The position numbers and the translations under genes are program-made. Positions 26,949 through 36,214 of a stretch of DNA of 64,000 nucleotides are shown one piece after another. Each line of letters starts with the position of its first letter. Position 1 is the stretch's first letter. The notes under the pieces are model-generated. The model had not been told where the DNA came from. It made no database searches and saw only the letters and a program-made list of their open reading frames with translations. The stretch comes from Bacillota bacterium (GTDB taxonomy: Bacteria > Bacillota > Clostridia > Lachnospirales > Lachnospiraceae): NCBI GenBank assembly GCA_023436225.1, contig JAEZKA010000105.1, positions 143,046-207,045 of the forward strand. The letters are read 5' to 3'.

Positions 26949-29303
26949 TTATCTCCCGTCCAAATACGATGATATTGATAGCTTCTTTCCATCAGTACGA
27001 ATCGTTATCGCTCCGGTATTAAATGTGATCCATGTATTACTGCCGACCTTGGATAGTCGTTGCAGTAAATCTGGGTGGGGATGCCCATACCAATTATCTT
27101 CACCGCAGGAAATCAGTGCGTATTCCGGGCAAATCAGATCCAGGAATTCCTCTGAGGTGGAGTATTTAGAACCATGGTGGGCTACCTTGAGTACATCATA
27201 ATCAATAGCAGGATCAATCCCCCACTCCCTTCGATAAGTATTATCCTTTAGTCTCTGTATCAATTGCCTCTCACCTTCCGCCTCCAGATCACCGGTTAGC
27301 AGCATATCAAACTCACCGTAGGTTACACTTAATACTGTGGATCCGGAATTGGAAGTAATAGGAATATCATCAGAAGCTGGATGTAGGCAGTAGATTTCAA
27401 GAAGTCCTTCCTTCAAATAATCACCGGCCTTCATATATTGCACCCTAATCCCTTTCTCAATTGCCAATGTCTCAAGATTAAGATAAGCCTCATCCTTAAT
27501 GCTAAGTTCGGGCAGTACCAGGCAGCGAATCGGGAATAGCTCTTCACGGAGCAGCTCCATCAATCCATTAATATGATCCTGGTCCGAATGGGTAATAATA
27601 GCATAATCAAGCCTGTGAATTCCCTGAGATTTTAAAAATGGAACGATTCGATAAGTTCCAATCCTGCTTTCACTTGCACTTCCCCCATCAATCAGGAAGC
27701 TAGTCCCCTCCCCACTCTCCATAAAGATCGCATCCCCCTGCCCCACGTCCAATATGGTAATCCGAAAATTCCGATCCGACGATGGTAGAAACAGGATAAG
27801 CTGGGATAGAATCAATATAAAGATTAAAGATTTCCTTGGATATTTTCGGACTAAGAATACAAATGTAAGGATCAGAGAAAATGACAGTAGAATGGCTATC
27901 TGCCCAGGCTTGCCGACATTGATAACATGATAGGGTAAATGGCGGATACCCTCACATACCAAATCATAAAGCTTTAATATATAATTAGCACCGCCGATAA
28001 GAAAAATTCCAAGCCTTGCAGAAAGCATGCCAATAAAACCAGCCAGAAGCGAGGATAGCGTCAATACTGTAATAAATGGGAGAATAATTAGATTCGTAAT
28101 AATACCATAAAGGGGAAATTGATAGAAAAAATACAGAACAATCGGAGTAGTGGTTATCATTGCACTAAAACTAATAAAAAGACTGTCCTTTATCGCATTC
28201 TTGCCTGGAAATAGCTGCTTCAGCGCTGGTAGCAGGACTGCAATACCGATCACTGCCAGAAAGGATAATAGGAAGCCGGCACTCATCAGCTGAAGAGGAT
28301 TTTGAAGTAATATAATCATTGCACTGAGCGCAGCAGCTGACAACATGTCATAGGTTTTTCCAAAAAGCACGGCACATAGTAGAATAACCATCATTACCAC
28401 TGCCCGATTGGTGGACACACTAAAATTCGTTAATTCACCATAGCTATAGATGATAAATATGGTAAATACGGTTGCCACAATAATCGACAGCTTACATTTT
28501 CGAAATAGCCAGAAGACGCTCATTCCTATTAAAGATATATGTAGACCTGAGATGGCTAAGATATGGGAGATGCCATTTTCCTGGTACAACCGTTTCACAT
28601 CATCCTCCAACATATTTTTCTCACCCAGGAGCATGGCAATCAACGTACCCGCCTCTCTATCCTCCAGGATATCATCATACACGCTGATCAAGCGATTTTT
28701 AATACGATCCAGGCTTGCATGATAGATTGATGAACCAGAATCTGAGACGGAAATCTGATCCGCCAGCAATTTAAAATCAATATTTTCAATTTTGTAATAT
28801 AGCTCTTCGTTGAATTGGCCAGGATTTGAGGCCTTTTGAAATTTCTGTAGAGAACCTTTTACGGTAATGAGATTACCGATCCGGTAGAGATGATCCTTAG
28901 AAGTATAGACTATAACATTTTCACAAGGGTAGCTATCACCATTTGGCAAGGAGATAACATTATTTCGAACGTATAGGGCTTGCACCTGCTGCTTGGTTAC
29001 TATCATATTAACAGTACCCCTAAGCTCACAGGACACAACTTGACCAAAGGCATGATATATCTTTGGTAACCGGAGCTGATTTTCCGTGACTGCAAAGCCA
29101 AGAATGAGAAAGACTGGTAGCAACACAAAAAGATAATCCTTCCTATGGACCATCTTCTCTTTCCTATGAAGCTGGTAATATTGGATTGTCATAAACCCAA
29201 GTAAAGCAATTATTATAACCAAGCCTAATGTTAGTTGCTGCCAGGCAAAACCAATACCAAGCAGATAAGCCCCCAGTATCCATACCAGCGGGCGTTTAAC
29301 CAA
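26949..29303 (-). CDS. comEC: DNA internalization channel ComEC/Rec2
   Basis: Polytopic membrane protein for uptake of single-stranded DNA during transformation, 784 aa. The N-terminal part has membrane helices and the ComEC OB-like region (LRGTVNMIVTKQ). The competence domain follows (GISHILAISGLHISLIG is its signature). A C-terminal metallo-beta-lactamase-like domain has DVGQGDAIF, DGG and ITHSDQDHINGL. The start is TTG at 29303 with GGGGG eight bases upstream. It appears intact. comEA lies four genes upstream, so DNA uptake parts are present although pilus genes are not in the window. Confidence 0.94.
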   Translation of the reverse strand: MVKRPLVWILGAYLLGIGFAWQQLTLGLVIIIALLGFMTIQYYQLHRKEKMVHRKDYLFVLLPVFLILGFAVTENQLRLPKIYHAFGQVVSCELRGTVNMIVTKQQVQALYVRNNVISLPNGDSYPCENVIVYTSKDHLYRIGNLITVKGSLQKFQKASNPGQFNEELYYKIENIDFKLLADQISVSDSGSSIYHASLDRIKNRLISVYDDILEDREAGTLIAMLLGEKNMLEDDVKRLYQENGISHILAISGLHISLIGMSVFWLFRKCKLSIIVATVFTIFIIYSYGELTNFSVSTNRAVVMMVILLCAVLFGKTYDMLSAAALSAMIILLQNPLQLMSAGFLLSFLAVIGIAVLLPALKQLFPGKNAIKDSLFISFSAMITTTPIVLYFFYQFPLYGIITNLIILPFITVLTLSSLLAGFIGMLSARLGIFLIGGANYILKLYDLVCEGIRHLPYHVINVGKPGQIAILLSFSLILTFVFLVRKYPRKSLIFILILSQLILFLPSSDRNFRITILDVGQGDAIFMESGEGTSFLIDGGSASESRIGTYRIVPFLKSQGIHRLDYAIITHSDQDHINGLMELLREELFPIRCLVLPELSIKDEAYLNLETLAIEKGIRVQYMKAGDYLKEGLLEIYCLHPASDDIPITSNSGSTVLSVTYGEFDMLLTGDLEAEGERQLIQRLKDNTYRREWGIDPAIDYDVLKVAHHGSKYSTSEEFLDLICPEYALISCGEDNWYGHPHPDLLQRLSKVGSNTWITFNTGAITIRTDGKKLSISSYLDGR

Positions 29304-29317
29304 TTATAATTCCCCCT

Positions 29318-30226
29318 TTAACTCTCTTTCAATAAGGAAAGATTCCGTTCGAAGAACCCGTCGAAGTTAATTCCATCTCCGTAGACAGGTTGTACCTCAC
29401 CGTTAATCAGAAACTGAACCTTACTAATATAGGGTAGTTCCACTAATGTATTCACGATGGAATAGATTGCTATCTCGTCTTTTAGCTCAGGTATCTTCTC
29501 CATGAATTTATTATTAAAATCCACATAGCAGACCCCTTCCTTCATATCCACCTGCAGCAAGTCCGTTCCTTCCGGTATGGTAGGATACATCCCTATTTGT
29601 GGCGGTCCTTTCATAAGCTCATCCAGTACCAGCTCTTCCAGAGATCCCGTTCCGGTATACGTTATGTCAGTCACGTATTCTACCAATGCATCCCCTTTTT
29701 TATTGGTAAAATAAAGCTTCACCTTCGTCTCGGTACCGGTATTATCAATAAAATCCTCTTTCGTCATGATACCTACCAGATTTCCATTCAGATCAATCAA
29801 TGGCTGACCATTTACCGAAAACTGAATATAATCTACTTCAGGAAGCTGACTTAGCGTCTTTACGATAGCTGCACGACATAATACTTCATTAATTCCTTTC
29901 AATTCATTATAATTGGACTCAAAATTGATTGTCAGGCTACTATCCTCATTAAAAGTAAATCCCTTCACTGTCACGATATCCGTGAACGTACTTTTATACA
30001 GAAGATTTTCTGGATTCAGCTTAAGCATGTATAGTAGCTCTTCAATCTGCTCATCTCGATCTTTACTGATCATCTGATAAGTCTCACTAACCAGAGTTGA
30101 GGTTTTGGAATTGATATAAAAAATAGAAACCTCTGTAGTCTCATCAGAAGGCTTATTTTTATTATTGCATGCTCCCATAGAAACAATCAAAATCAGCATC
30201 ATAAACAATACACCAATTTTCCTCAT
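29318..30226 (-). CDS. GerM-like lipoprotein with two GerMN domains
   Basis: Lipoprotein of 302 aa, signal peptide ending in the lipobox SMGAC (Cys near residue 20). Two tandem GerMN domains follow; each contains an FxFxN or VDFNNKF segment and a VNTLxELPYIxKVQF-like strand (ALCRAAIVKTLSQLPEVDYIQF-type pattern in the first). In Bacillus, GerM helps hold the SpoIIQ-SpoIIIAH channel; here the role is inferred only from domains. The ATG at 30226 has GGAGG five bases upstream; an earlier ATG overlaps that site. It ends 14 bp before comEC and follows the kinase gene. Confidence 0.85.
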   Translation of the reverse strand: MRKIGVLFMMLILIVSMGACNNKNKPSDETTEVSIFYINSKTSTLVSETYQMISKDRDEQIEELLYMLKLNPENLLYKSTFTDIVTVKGFTFNEDSSLTINFESNYNELKGINEVLCRAAIVKTLSQLPEVDYIQFSVNGQPLIDLNGNLVGIMTKEDFIDNTGTETKVKLYFTNKKGDALVEYVTDITYTGTGSLEELVLDELMKGPPQIGMYPTIPEGTDLLQVDMKEGVCYVDFNNKFMEKIPELKDEIAIYSIVNTLVELPYISKVQFLINGEVQPVYGDGINFDGFFERNLSLLKES

Positions 30227-30344
30227 ACCTACCTCCATTACTTGCTTTTCATTAGCTTATTAATCATTCATACTGCCAAAGTAGTGTAAACTTGGTGGCA
30301 GACAGAATTTGCCAATAGAAATTCTCAAATCTATCAATCTATGA

Positions 30345-31790
30345 TTATATAATATAGTTCAACGGAATACGAACATTAAAGGTCGTTCCCTCGCCTTCTT
30401 TACTGTATACCTTAATTGCACCACGGTGCATCTGAATAACATTTTTCGTAATCGCAAGACCAAGTCCTGTGCCACCGGTTTCTCTAGATCTGGCTTTGTC
30501 CACCCTGTAAAAACGCTCAAAGATAGAATCCTGCGCATCCATAGGAATTCCTATACCAGAATCAGATACCTTTATAAAGAAGTACTTATGATCCGCATTC
30601 AGTGATACCCGGACCCATCCATCCGCCACATTATACTTAATCGCATTTTCAATTAGGTTGGAGATAGCCAATGACAGCTTCACCTCGTCCACCTCGGCGA
30701 TAACAGGTCGAAAGCTCTCATATATCATCTCGATATTCTGCTTTTTCGCTATTGGTGTAAGACGCTTTAAGATCAGCTCCAATAGCTCATTGATATTTAT
30801 CGGCGCTATATTCAAATCTCCGGCCGTCTTATCGAGCTTAACCAAGGATAATAGGTCGTTAATAATCTTATTCTCACGCTCTATCTCATCCGTGATATCC
30901 ACAAGAAACTCCCGATATAATTCGACTGGTGCATCTTCCTGCATCAGCAGGGAATCTGCCAGAACCTTAATAGAGGTAATCGGTGTCTTCAGTTCATGAG
31001 ATACATTGGATACAAATTCTTGTCTGGAATTCTCCAGCTTTTGCATCCGATTTATCATGTGATTAAAGGAATCTGAAATCTTCACTATCTCATTATAGCC
31101 TTTTATCGTCACTCCATTATCCATATAACCGTCTGATATACGATCAATGGAATTTACAACGCTGGTTAAAGGCTTTGTTAATATTCCGGTGAAGTAGATA
31201 GAGAAGGAAACAATTAAAAGGGCCAGAATAATAGCAAACAACACACCTCTTTGTTGCATACTATCACGGATACTTTGTATATCCTTAGTAGAAAAATTCA
31301 TAACAATAGCACCCATTACCTCTTTACTATCAGTATGGGTGATCGGATAAGTTAGCTTAATATAGTGAGTCTCCTTATCATGTAGAAACTTTGTTCCTGC
31401 GCCCTGCAGGCATTGAATCACATCTTCAGAGATCAAGTATTTCCCTTTTTCTAAAGAATAAGTATCCTTCACAATGTTCAAACTACTGTTAACAATAATA
31501 ATACGACCACGATAGATATCAGAAAGTCTTGACACCTCAGAATCCACTTCCGCATTCTCACCGGTAGCCAGATAACCTCTTGAATAGAGCATATTCGATA
31601 ACATATAGCCCTGGTTTTCCAGCTCCGCTCTACGATTATTGATTGCTTTACCCTCGTAGGTATTCATTAGGATATACGAGAATAAGGTCAGTGGTATAAC
31701 CCCCAACACAATAAAAACAATCAACAGATACACTCTCATACTGTTTAATGCACTTAATTTATTCTTGATTCTGGAAAAAATATCCGACAC
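30345..31790 (-). CDS. walK: WalK-like sensor histidine kinase
   Basis: Membrane histidine kinase. Two transmembrane helices flank an extracellular sensor of about 130 residues, followed by a HAMP domain (TKPLTSVVNSIDRISDG), the HisKA phosphoacceptor (SHELKTPITSIK), and HATPase_c with N, G1 (DSGIGIP) and G2 (GGTGLGLAI) boxes. Unlike Bacillus WalK, no PAS domain separates HAMP and HisKA. The frame is open to 31907 but overlaps the regulator gene by about 150 bp. GTG 31790 or ATG 31739 fits homologue length better; neither has a strong ribosome binding site. Partner of the regulator immediately upstream. The exact orthology to WalK is inferred. Confidence 0.82.
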   Translation of the reverse strand: MSDIFSRIKNKLSALNSMRVYLLIVFIVLGVIPLTLFSYILMNTYEGKAINNRRAELENQGYMLSNMLYSRGYLATGENAEVDSEVSRLSDIYRGRIIIVNSSLNIVKDTYSLEKGKYLISEDVIQCLQGAGTKFLHDKETHYIKLTYPITHTDSKEVMGAIVMNFSTKDIQSIRDSMQQRGVLFAIILALLIVSFSIYFTGILTKPLTSVVNSIDRISDGYMDNGVTIKGYNEIVKISDSFNHMINRMQKLENSRQEFVSNVSHELKTPITSIKVLADSLLMQEDAPVELYREFLVDITDEIERENKIINDLLSLVKLDKTAGDLNIAPININELLELILKRLTPIAKKQNIEMIYESFRPVIAEVDEVKLSLAISNLIENAIKYNVADGWVRVSLNADHKYFFIKVSDSGIGIPMDAQDSIFERFYRVDKARSRETGGTGLGLAITKNVIQMHRGAIKVYSKEGEGTTFNVRIPLNYII

Positions 31791-32457
31791 CCCATTTTGT
31801 ATGTATAAATTTTGGTTCGCTAGGATTGCTTTCAATCTTTTCACGCAATCTTCGAATGTGTACATCAACGGTCCTGACATCACCAGGATAATCATAACCC
31901 CATACAATATTCAGCAGATTCTCTCGACTATATACTTTATTAGGGTTAAACACCAGGAGCTCAAGCAAATCAAACTCTTTGGCTGTCAGATTTACTTCTT
32001 TTCCTGAGATGTATACTCGTCTATTCTCACAGTCTATCTTCATATCACCAAAGGTAATTGTCTTCGAATCAGAGCTTCCTGAAGTAGAATTTTTATTATT
32101 CCGCCTTATAATAGCTTTAATTCTCGCTTTTACCTCTAGTATATTGAAAGGCTTTGTTATATAATCATCTGCTCCATATTCTAAGCCGAGAATCTTATCC
32201 ATGTCGTCACCCTTTGCGGTCAACATAATGATAGGCATCATCGAGAATTCTCTAATCTGCTGACAAACCTCAAATCCGGTAAGTTTTGGAAGCATCACAT
32301 CAAGTAATACTACATCGTATTCCTTCTTCTTAGCAGCCTCCAGTGCTTCTTCACCATCATAGGCACAATCCACTTCCATGCCATCCTGCTCCAGGCTAAA
32401 GCGAATTCCCTTTACTATTAATTTCTCATCATCAACTACGAGCACTCTTTTTGCCAT
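31759..32457 (-). CDS. walR: WalR-like OmpR-family response regulator
   Basis: Transcription factor, 232 aa. The receiver domain has the acidic pair VVDDE, phosphoacceptor Asp in LLDVMLP near residue 53, LTAKGD and the conserved Lys in ITKPF. A C-terminal winged helix carries VRTVDVHIRRLREKIE and KWGVGYFF. In Firmicutes this pair controls peptidoglycan hydrolases. Upstream and downstream neighbours are comEA and the kinase gene, whose start overlaps it. The call WalR rather than another OmpR regulator is by resemblance and is not certain. Confidence 0.85.
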   Translation of the reverse strand: MAKRVLVVDDEKLIVKGIRFSLEQDGMEVDCAYDGEEALEAAKKKEYDVVLLDVMLPKLTGFEVCQQIREFSMMPIIMLTAKGDDMDKILGLEYGADDYITKPFNILEVKARIKAIIRRNNKNSTSGSSDSKTITFGDMKIDCENRRVYISGKEVNLTAKEFDLLELLVFNPNKVYSRENLLNIVWGYDYPGDVRTVDVHIRRLREKIESNPSEPKFIHTKWGVGYFFQNQE

Positions 32458-32553
32458 TTCTTCACCTCATCTATATATTAAACTTCTGCTATCAGATACC
32501 ATATGACTGATTTCTCTGAACTAGCATATTTTTGTTAACCATCTTATCTGAAT

Positions 32554-33273
32554 CTATTTTACTGATACAAAGGAGGAAACCTTGTTAAATAACCCCTCCT
32601 TAATACCTGGTATCTTCATAAGCTCCTCAATTGTCTGAAAGCTTCCGTTTGCTGTACGATATTCTATGATACTGGCAGCCTTTGCTTCACCGATTCCAGG
32701 CAACTCCATCAATTCATTGGCGTCAGCAAGGTTGATATTGATCAACTTCTTGGATGAAGAAGTAGTATCTTTGTTACCCTCATCCATAAAAAGCTCTGTA
32801 GCAGCAGACATCTCCTTCACCTCATCCTTGGTAGGGATGTAAATTCTTTGTCCGTCTGTCACTTGTTGCGCTTGGTTGATATAGTCTCCAGCCGCTTCCT
32901 TCGCTAACCCACCGGCCTGCTTTATCAAGTCAATTACTCTGGATTTTGCAGGAACTTGATATACCCCCGGTTGCTTTACTGCTCCGCACAAATGAACATA
33001 AATATCCGAAATCAACTCAATGTTTTCCTCAGAATCCATATTACTTGCTTCCTTCTTTTCAGAAGGCAGTTTGTCATCAGAAGTTTGATGATCTTGGGTA
33101 ACCGGCTGATCTTTGGTAATCGGATGATCTTTGATAGCTTGATTATCACCGCCGGTAAGACTTGTAACCAATTCGGATTTAGGGTCCTCCACCTTGTAAG
33201 CACAACTATAACAGATCCCGGCAACTAATAATAGAATACCGATGATCCCAATCATAACATATCTTTTTCTCAT
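32554..33273 (-). CDS. comEA: Competence protein ComEA (SLBB and helix-hairpin-helix)
   Basis: Membrane-anchored DNA receptor for transformation, 239 aa. An N-terminal anchor (residues 6-25) is followed by a hydrophilic linker with several KDHP/KDQP-like repeats. An SLBB domain follows (VHLCGAVKQPGVYQVP), then two helix-hairpin-helix motifs at the C-terminus (ELMELPGIGEAKA and ELMKIPGIKEGLF). It delivers double-stranded DNA to the ComEC channel. It is transcribed toward walR-walK-gerM-comEC. Confidence 0.92.
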   Translation of the reverse strand: MRKRYVMIGIIGILLLVAGICYSCAYKVEDPKSELVTSLTGGDNQAIKDHPITKDQPVTQDHQTSDDKLPSEKKEASNMDSEENIELISDIYVHLCGAVKQPGVYQVPAKSRVIDLIKQAGGLAKEAAGDYINQAQQVTDGQRIYIPTKDEVKEMSAATELFMDEGNKDTTSSSKKLININLADANELMELPGIGEAKAASIIEYRTANGSFQTIEELMKIPGIKEGLFNKVSSFVSVK

Positions 33274-33304
33274 TATCCATCATCTTTCTTTTATAAGATG
33301 ACTT

Positions 33305-33327
33305 AAAAAGTACCCTCTATACTTTTT
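33305..33327 (-). terminator. Possible weak terminator after YdcZ-type gene
   Basis: AT-rich 8-bp stem AAAAAGTA/TACTTTTT with a 7-base loop, located 75-100 bp downstream of the membrane protein gene and just before comEA. The T run is part of the stem, so it is a weak call. Confidence 0.35.
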
Positions 33328-33402
33328 TAATAGGACATTTTTATTTTACATAAACTGTCCATCATTTACAATAGGTATTTCATCCATAATGCAAGAAAAT
33401 AC

Positions 33403-33849
33403 TTAGCATTTTCTCCAATTACACTGAAATATCACAATACCAGCAACAACTAAGACCAGCCCGAGCAGCTTATGCCACTCAAAATCTACCTTTTTGCAGC
33501 CAAAGATACCAAACAATTCGATCAGATATGCTACCAGAAGCTGAGCTGTGATAATAAACATATTTGCCATGGCGGGTCCTAAGGTATCCACACTTTTAAT
33601 AACTGTATAGGTAATGAAAGCACCAAGAACTCCACCAAGCAGCATGTACTTGCTCTCAATTTTCAGCAGTGACGAGAAGGATCCCTGTCGTCCGGTTACA
33701 AACCAAGCGCCAAAGCATACTAACATTGCCGTAAATTGTACAAAGGTAGCCGACACCCATATCCCCGTCTGTTTCGTTACTCCTGTATTCCATACCCCTT
33801 GAGTGCTCATCAGAGCTCCGGACAGGATTGCAATCAAAAACCCCCACAT
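33403..33849 (-). CDS. YdcZ-like (DUF606) small membrane transporter
   Basis: Small integral membrane protein of 148 aa with about five hydrophobic segments. It belongs to the DMT-superfamily YdcZ/DUF606 group, recognised by SGALMSTQGVWN at the N-terminus, LLGGVLGAFITY and the closing GLVLVVAGIVIF. Such proteins are often half-size and act as dimers; the substrate is not known. It is probably a stand-alone gene between comEA and the arginine operon. A dispersed hairpin element lies about 50 bp upstream of its start. Confidence 0.85.
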   Translation of the reverse strand: MWGFLIAILSGALMSTQGVWNTGVTKQTGIWVSATFVQFTAMLVCFGAWFVTGRQGSFSSLLKIESKYMLLGGVLGAFITYTVIKSVDTLGPAMANMFIITAQLLVAYLIELFGIFGCKKVDFEWHKLLGLVLVVAGIVIFQCNWRKC

Positions 33850-33901
33850 ATTAGGCCACCAATCCTTTCATTCATAATAATTCAGCTTCAATCTCGTATA
33901 A

Positions 33902-33972
33902 ACACCGGAAGAACAAGGAGTTTGCTCCATTGGGCAAACTTCGCAGTTCTTTCCAAGGATTGAAAATCCTTT
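33902..33972 (+). repeat. Dispersed hairpin element, copy C
   Basis: Shortest copy, same orientation as A. It reads CACCGGAAGAACAAGGAGT, then the stem AGTTTGC/GCAAACT around the loop TCCATTGG, then CGCAGTTCTTTCC and the terminal hairpin AAGGATT/AATCCTT. Compared with copy B the 7-bp stem has three changed pairs, all compensated on both sides. It lies between argD and the YdcZ-type gene. Confidence 0.82.
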
Positions 33973-34014
33973 ATTCATATCCTTTCCATTTTGGGTGTGG
34001 CTTATGCGGGTTTT

Positions 34015-34046
34015 ACAAAGGAAAAGGTTGCCGCAATGCGGCAACC
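34015..34046 (-). terminator. Intrinsic terminator of the arginine operon
   Basis: Perfect 10-bp stem GGTTGCCGCA/TGCGGCAACC (34026-34035 with 34037-34046), followed on the minus strand by TTTTCCTTTGT. It lies three bases after the argD stop. Confidence 0.82.
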
Positions 34047-34049
34047 CGA

Positions 34050-35234
34050 TTATATCTTACTCAATACATCATCCAGAATCTGAATCATTTCATCGACATG
34101 CTGCCGTTCTATTACAAGGGGAGGTACAAAGCGAATCACATTCGCACCGGCTGTAATTAGAATTAGCCCTACATCCATGACCTGCGGGATAATATCCTTA
34201 ATGGGAATCGTAAACTCCAATCCCTGCATTAATCCCATACCCCTGCGTTCCTTAATAAAATCATATTTGTCTACCAAACCATCAAGCTTTTGAGTCAGGT
34301 AAGGAGCGATCTCCTGAACATGTTCCACCAGATGCTCGCTATCAAAAAGATCAAAGACCTTACTAACCGCTGCGGTAACAAAAGGATTACCTCCATAGGT
34401 CGTTCCGTGATCTCCGGGTATAAAGGCTCCTGCAACCTCTTCAGTCGCTGCAAAGGCTCCTACCGGTACTCCGCAACCGAGTGCCTTTGCACAGGTAATG
34501 ATATCCGGCTTTATACCATAATGCTGATGTGCAAACAATTTTCCTGTTCTACCCATACCACATTGAATTTCATCAAGAATCAATATAATCTTCTTCTCAT
34601 CACAAAGCTTTCTTATACCCAAGAGGAAGTCCTCTGTTGCAGGATACAATCCACCTTCTCCTTGCACTGGTTCCAGAATAATCGCACAGGTTCTATCATT
34701 CACAAGCTCCTTAACGCTGTCCAGATTATTAAATTCTGCAAACACAACCCCACCAATAAGAGGACCGAAGGCATCTCGGTATTTCTGATTCCCGGTCACA
34801 CTTAACGCTCCCATACTTCTTCCATGGAAGGAATGGTCCATGGAGATTATCTGGCTGTTTGCCACACCATGCTTGTTATAATAGTACTTTCTTGCCAGCT
34901 TTACCGCTCCTTCGATCGCTTCTGTTCCACTGCTGGTAAAGAACACGCGGTCCATACCACTGGCCTGAATCAGCTTCTTAGCAGCTTCAATCGCCGGCTT
35001 ATTGTAATAGAGATTGGAGGTATGGAGCAACTTATCGATCTGTTCCTTCAAGGCATCATTAAATTGCTGATTACCGTATCCCAGTGCAAAAACTGCAATA
35101 CCGGCTGCAAAGTCCAGGTACTTCTTATTATTGCTATCATAGAGATAAACACCCTCACCACGATCCAAAATCAGCTGATAACGGTTATAGGTATGCATCA
35201 GAACTTTTTCCGCTTCTTCCATATAGAGCTTCAT
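34050..35234 (-). CDS. argD: Acetylornithine aminotransferase
   Basis: PLP enzyme that converts N-acetylglutamate semialdehyde to N-acetylornithine. The 394-aa class III aminotransferase has GIAVFALGYG, SSGTEAIEGAVKLAR (phosphate binding), HGRSMGALSVTG, LDEIQCGMGRTGK (PLP-stacking Asp) and the catalytic lysine in CAKALG. The usual family sequence is AKGL or AKAL. It is the last gene of the operon GNAT-argJ-argB-argD and is closed by a strong terminator. Confidence 0.95.
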   Translation of the reverse strand: MKLYMEEAEKVLMHTYNRYQLILDRGEGVYLYDSNNKKYLDFAAGIAVFALGYGNQQFNDALKEQIDKLLHTSNLYYNKPAIEAAKKLIQASGMDRVFFTSSGTEAIEGAVKLARKYYYNKHGVANSQIISMDHSFHGRSMGALSVTGNQKYRDAFGPLIGGVVFAEFNNLDSVKELVNDRTCAIILEPVQGEGGLYPATEDFLLGIRKLCDEKKIILILDEIQCGMGRTGKLFAHQHYGIKPDIITCAKALGCGVPVGAFAATEEVAGAFIPGDHGTTYGGNPFVTAAVSKVFDLFDSEHLVEHVQEIAPYLTQKLDGLVDKYDFIKERRGMGLMQGLEFTIPIKDIIPQVMDVGLILITAGANVIRFVPPLVIERQHVDEMIQILDDVLSKI

Positions 35235-35279
35235 TTCTTTCTATCCCTTCTTAACTTATTATGAATTGATAAATCAAGA

Positions 35280-36185
35280 CTATTTCTCAATGATTTCCTC
35301 ATTCTCATAGATACTTGCCTGATCAATTATAGCAGTTCCGATACCACGATTAGTAAAGAACTCAAGCAGCAGACAATGTTCAATTCTTCCGTCCAGTATA
35401 TGTACCCTGGACACCCCGTTTCTCACAGCATCCACACAGTTCTTTAGCTTCGGAAGCATACCTCCACCGATAAAGCCACTATCCAAAAGAGCATCTGCTT
35501 TATCCAGCGTCAATACAGAAATCAAACTGCTTTTATCCTTTGGATCAGCGTAAACACCCTCGATATCCGTTAAGAAAACCAGCTTTTCCGCACCAATTGC
35601 GGTAGCTACTGCACATGCCGCATCATCTGCATTAATGTTGTAATTCTGATATTCATCATCCAGGCCGATGGGCGCTATGACCGGAACAAAATTGTTATCG
35701 ATCAGGGTATTAATTAGGCCTGTATTCACTTCAGTAATGTTCCCGACAAAACCGATATCCTGACCGTTAACCATTCTCTTCTCTACCTTTAGGGTACAGC
35801 CGTCCTTGCCGCTGATACCGACTGCCTTGACTCCCAGCTTTTCTACCATCTGTACCAGGTTCTTATTCACCTTCCCAAGAACCATCTCAGCGACCTCCAT
35901 GGTCTGTGCATCGGTAACCCTGAGTCCCTCCACGAAGCTGGACTCATGCCCCAACAGTCCGAGCCATTTTGTAATCTCCTTGCCTCCGCCATGAACTATA
36001 ATCGGCTGCATACCAACCAGCTTGAGTAATGCTACATCCTTGATTACATTGAGCTGCAGGTTCTCATCTAACATCGCGCTCCCGCCGTATTTTACCACAA
36101 CCTTTTTATTATTAAACTTCTGTATATAGGGAAGGGCCTCAATTAAAGTTTGGGCCTTTATGAGTATCTGATCCATTTGTTCCAT
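35280..36185 (-). CDS. argB: Acetylglutamate kinase
   Basis: Phosphorylates N-acetylglutamate in the second step of ornithine synthesis. The 301-aa amino-acid kinase has [19 protein letters not shown], the substrate-binding arginine region and [10 protein letters not shown]. The N-terminal extension before YIQKF may carry the arginine-feedback helix seen in hexameric enzymes (inference). The ATG at 36185 has AAAGGA eight bases upstream and is preferred over TTG at 36209. The gene lies 29 bp after argJ and 45 bp before argD. Confidence 0.96.
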   Translation of the reverse strand: MEQMDQILIKAQTLIEALPYIQKFNNKKVVVKYGGSAMLDENLQLNVIKDVALLKLVGMQPIIVHGGGKEITKWLGLLGHESSFVEGLRVTDAQTMEVAEMVLGKVNKNLVQMVEKLGVKAVGISGKDGCTLKVEKRMVNGQDIGFVGNITEVNTGLINTLIDNNFVPVIAPIGLDDEYQNYNINADDAACAVATAIGAEKLVFLTDIEGVYADPKDKSSLISVLTLDKADALLDSGFIGGGMLPKLKNCVDAVRNGVSRVHILDGRIEHCLLLEFFTNRGIGTAIIDQASIYENEEIIEK

Positions 36186-36214
36186 GTCACTAGTCCTTTC
36201 CTGATTCAATGATA

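Noticed and set aside
34290..35264. Long plus-strand frames opposite argD (171 and 146 codons)
   Set aside because: Antisense to argD, Cys/His-rich random-looking translations, no ribosome binding site.
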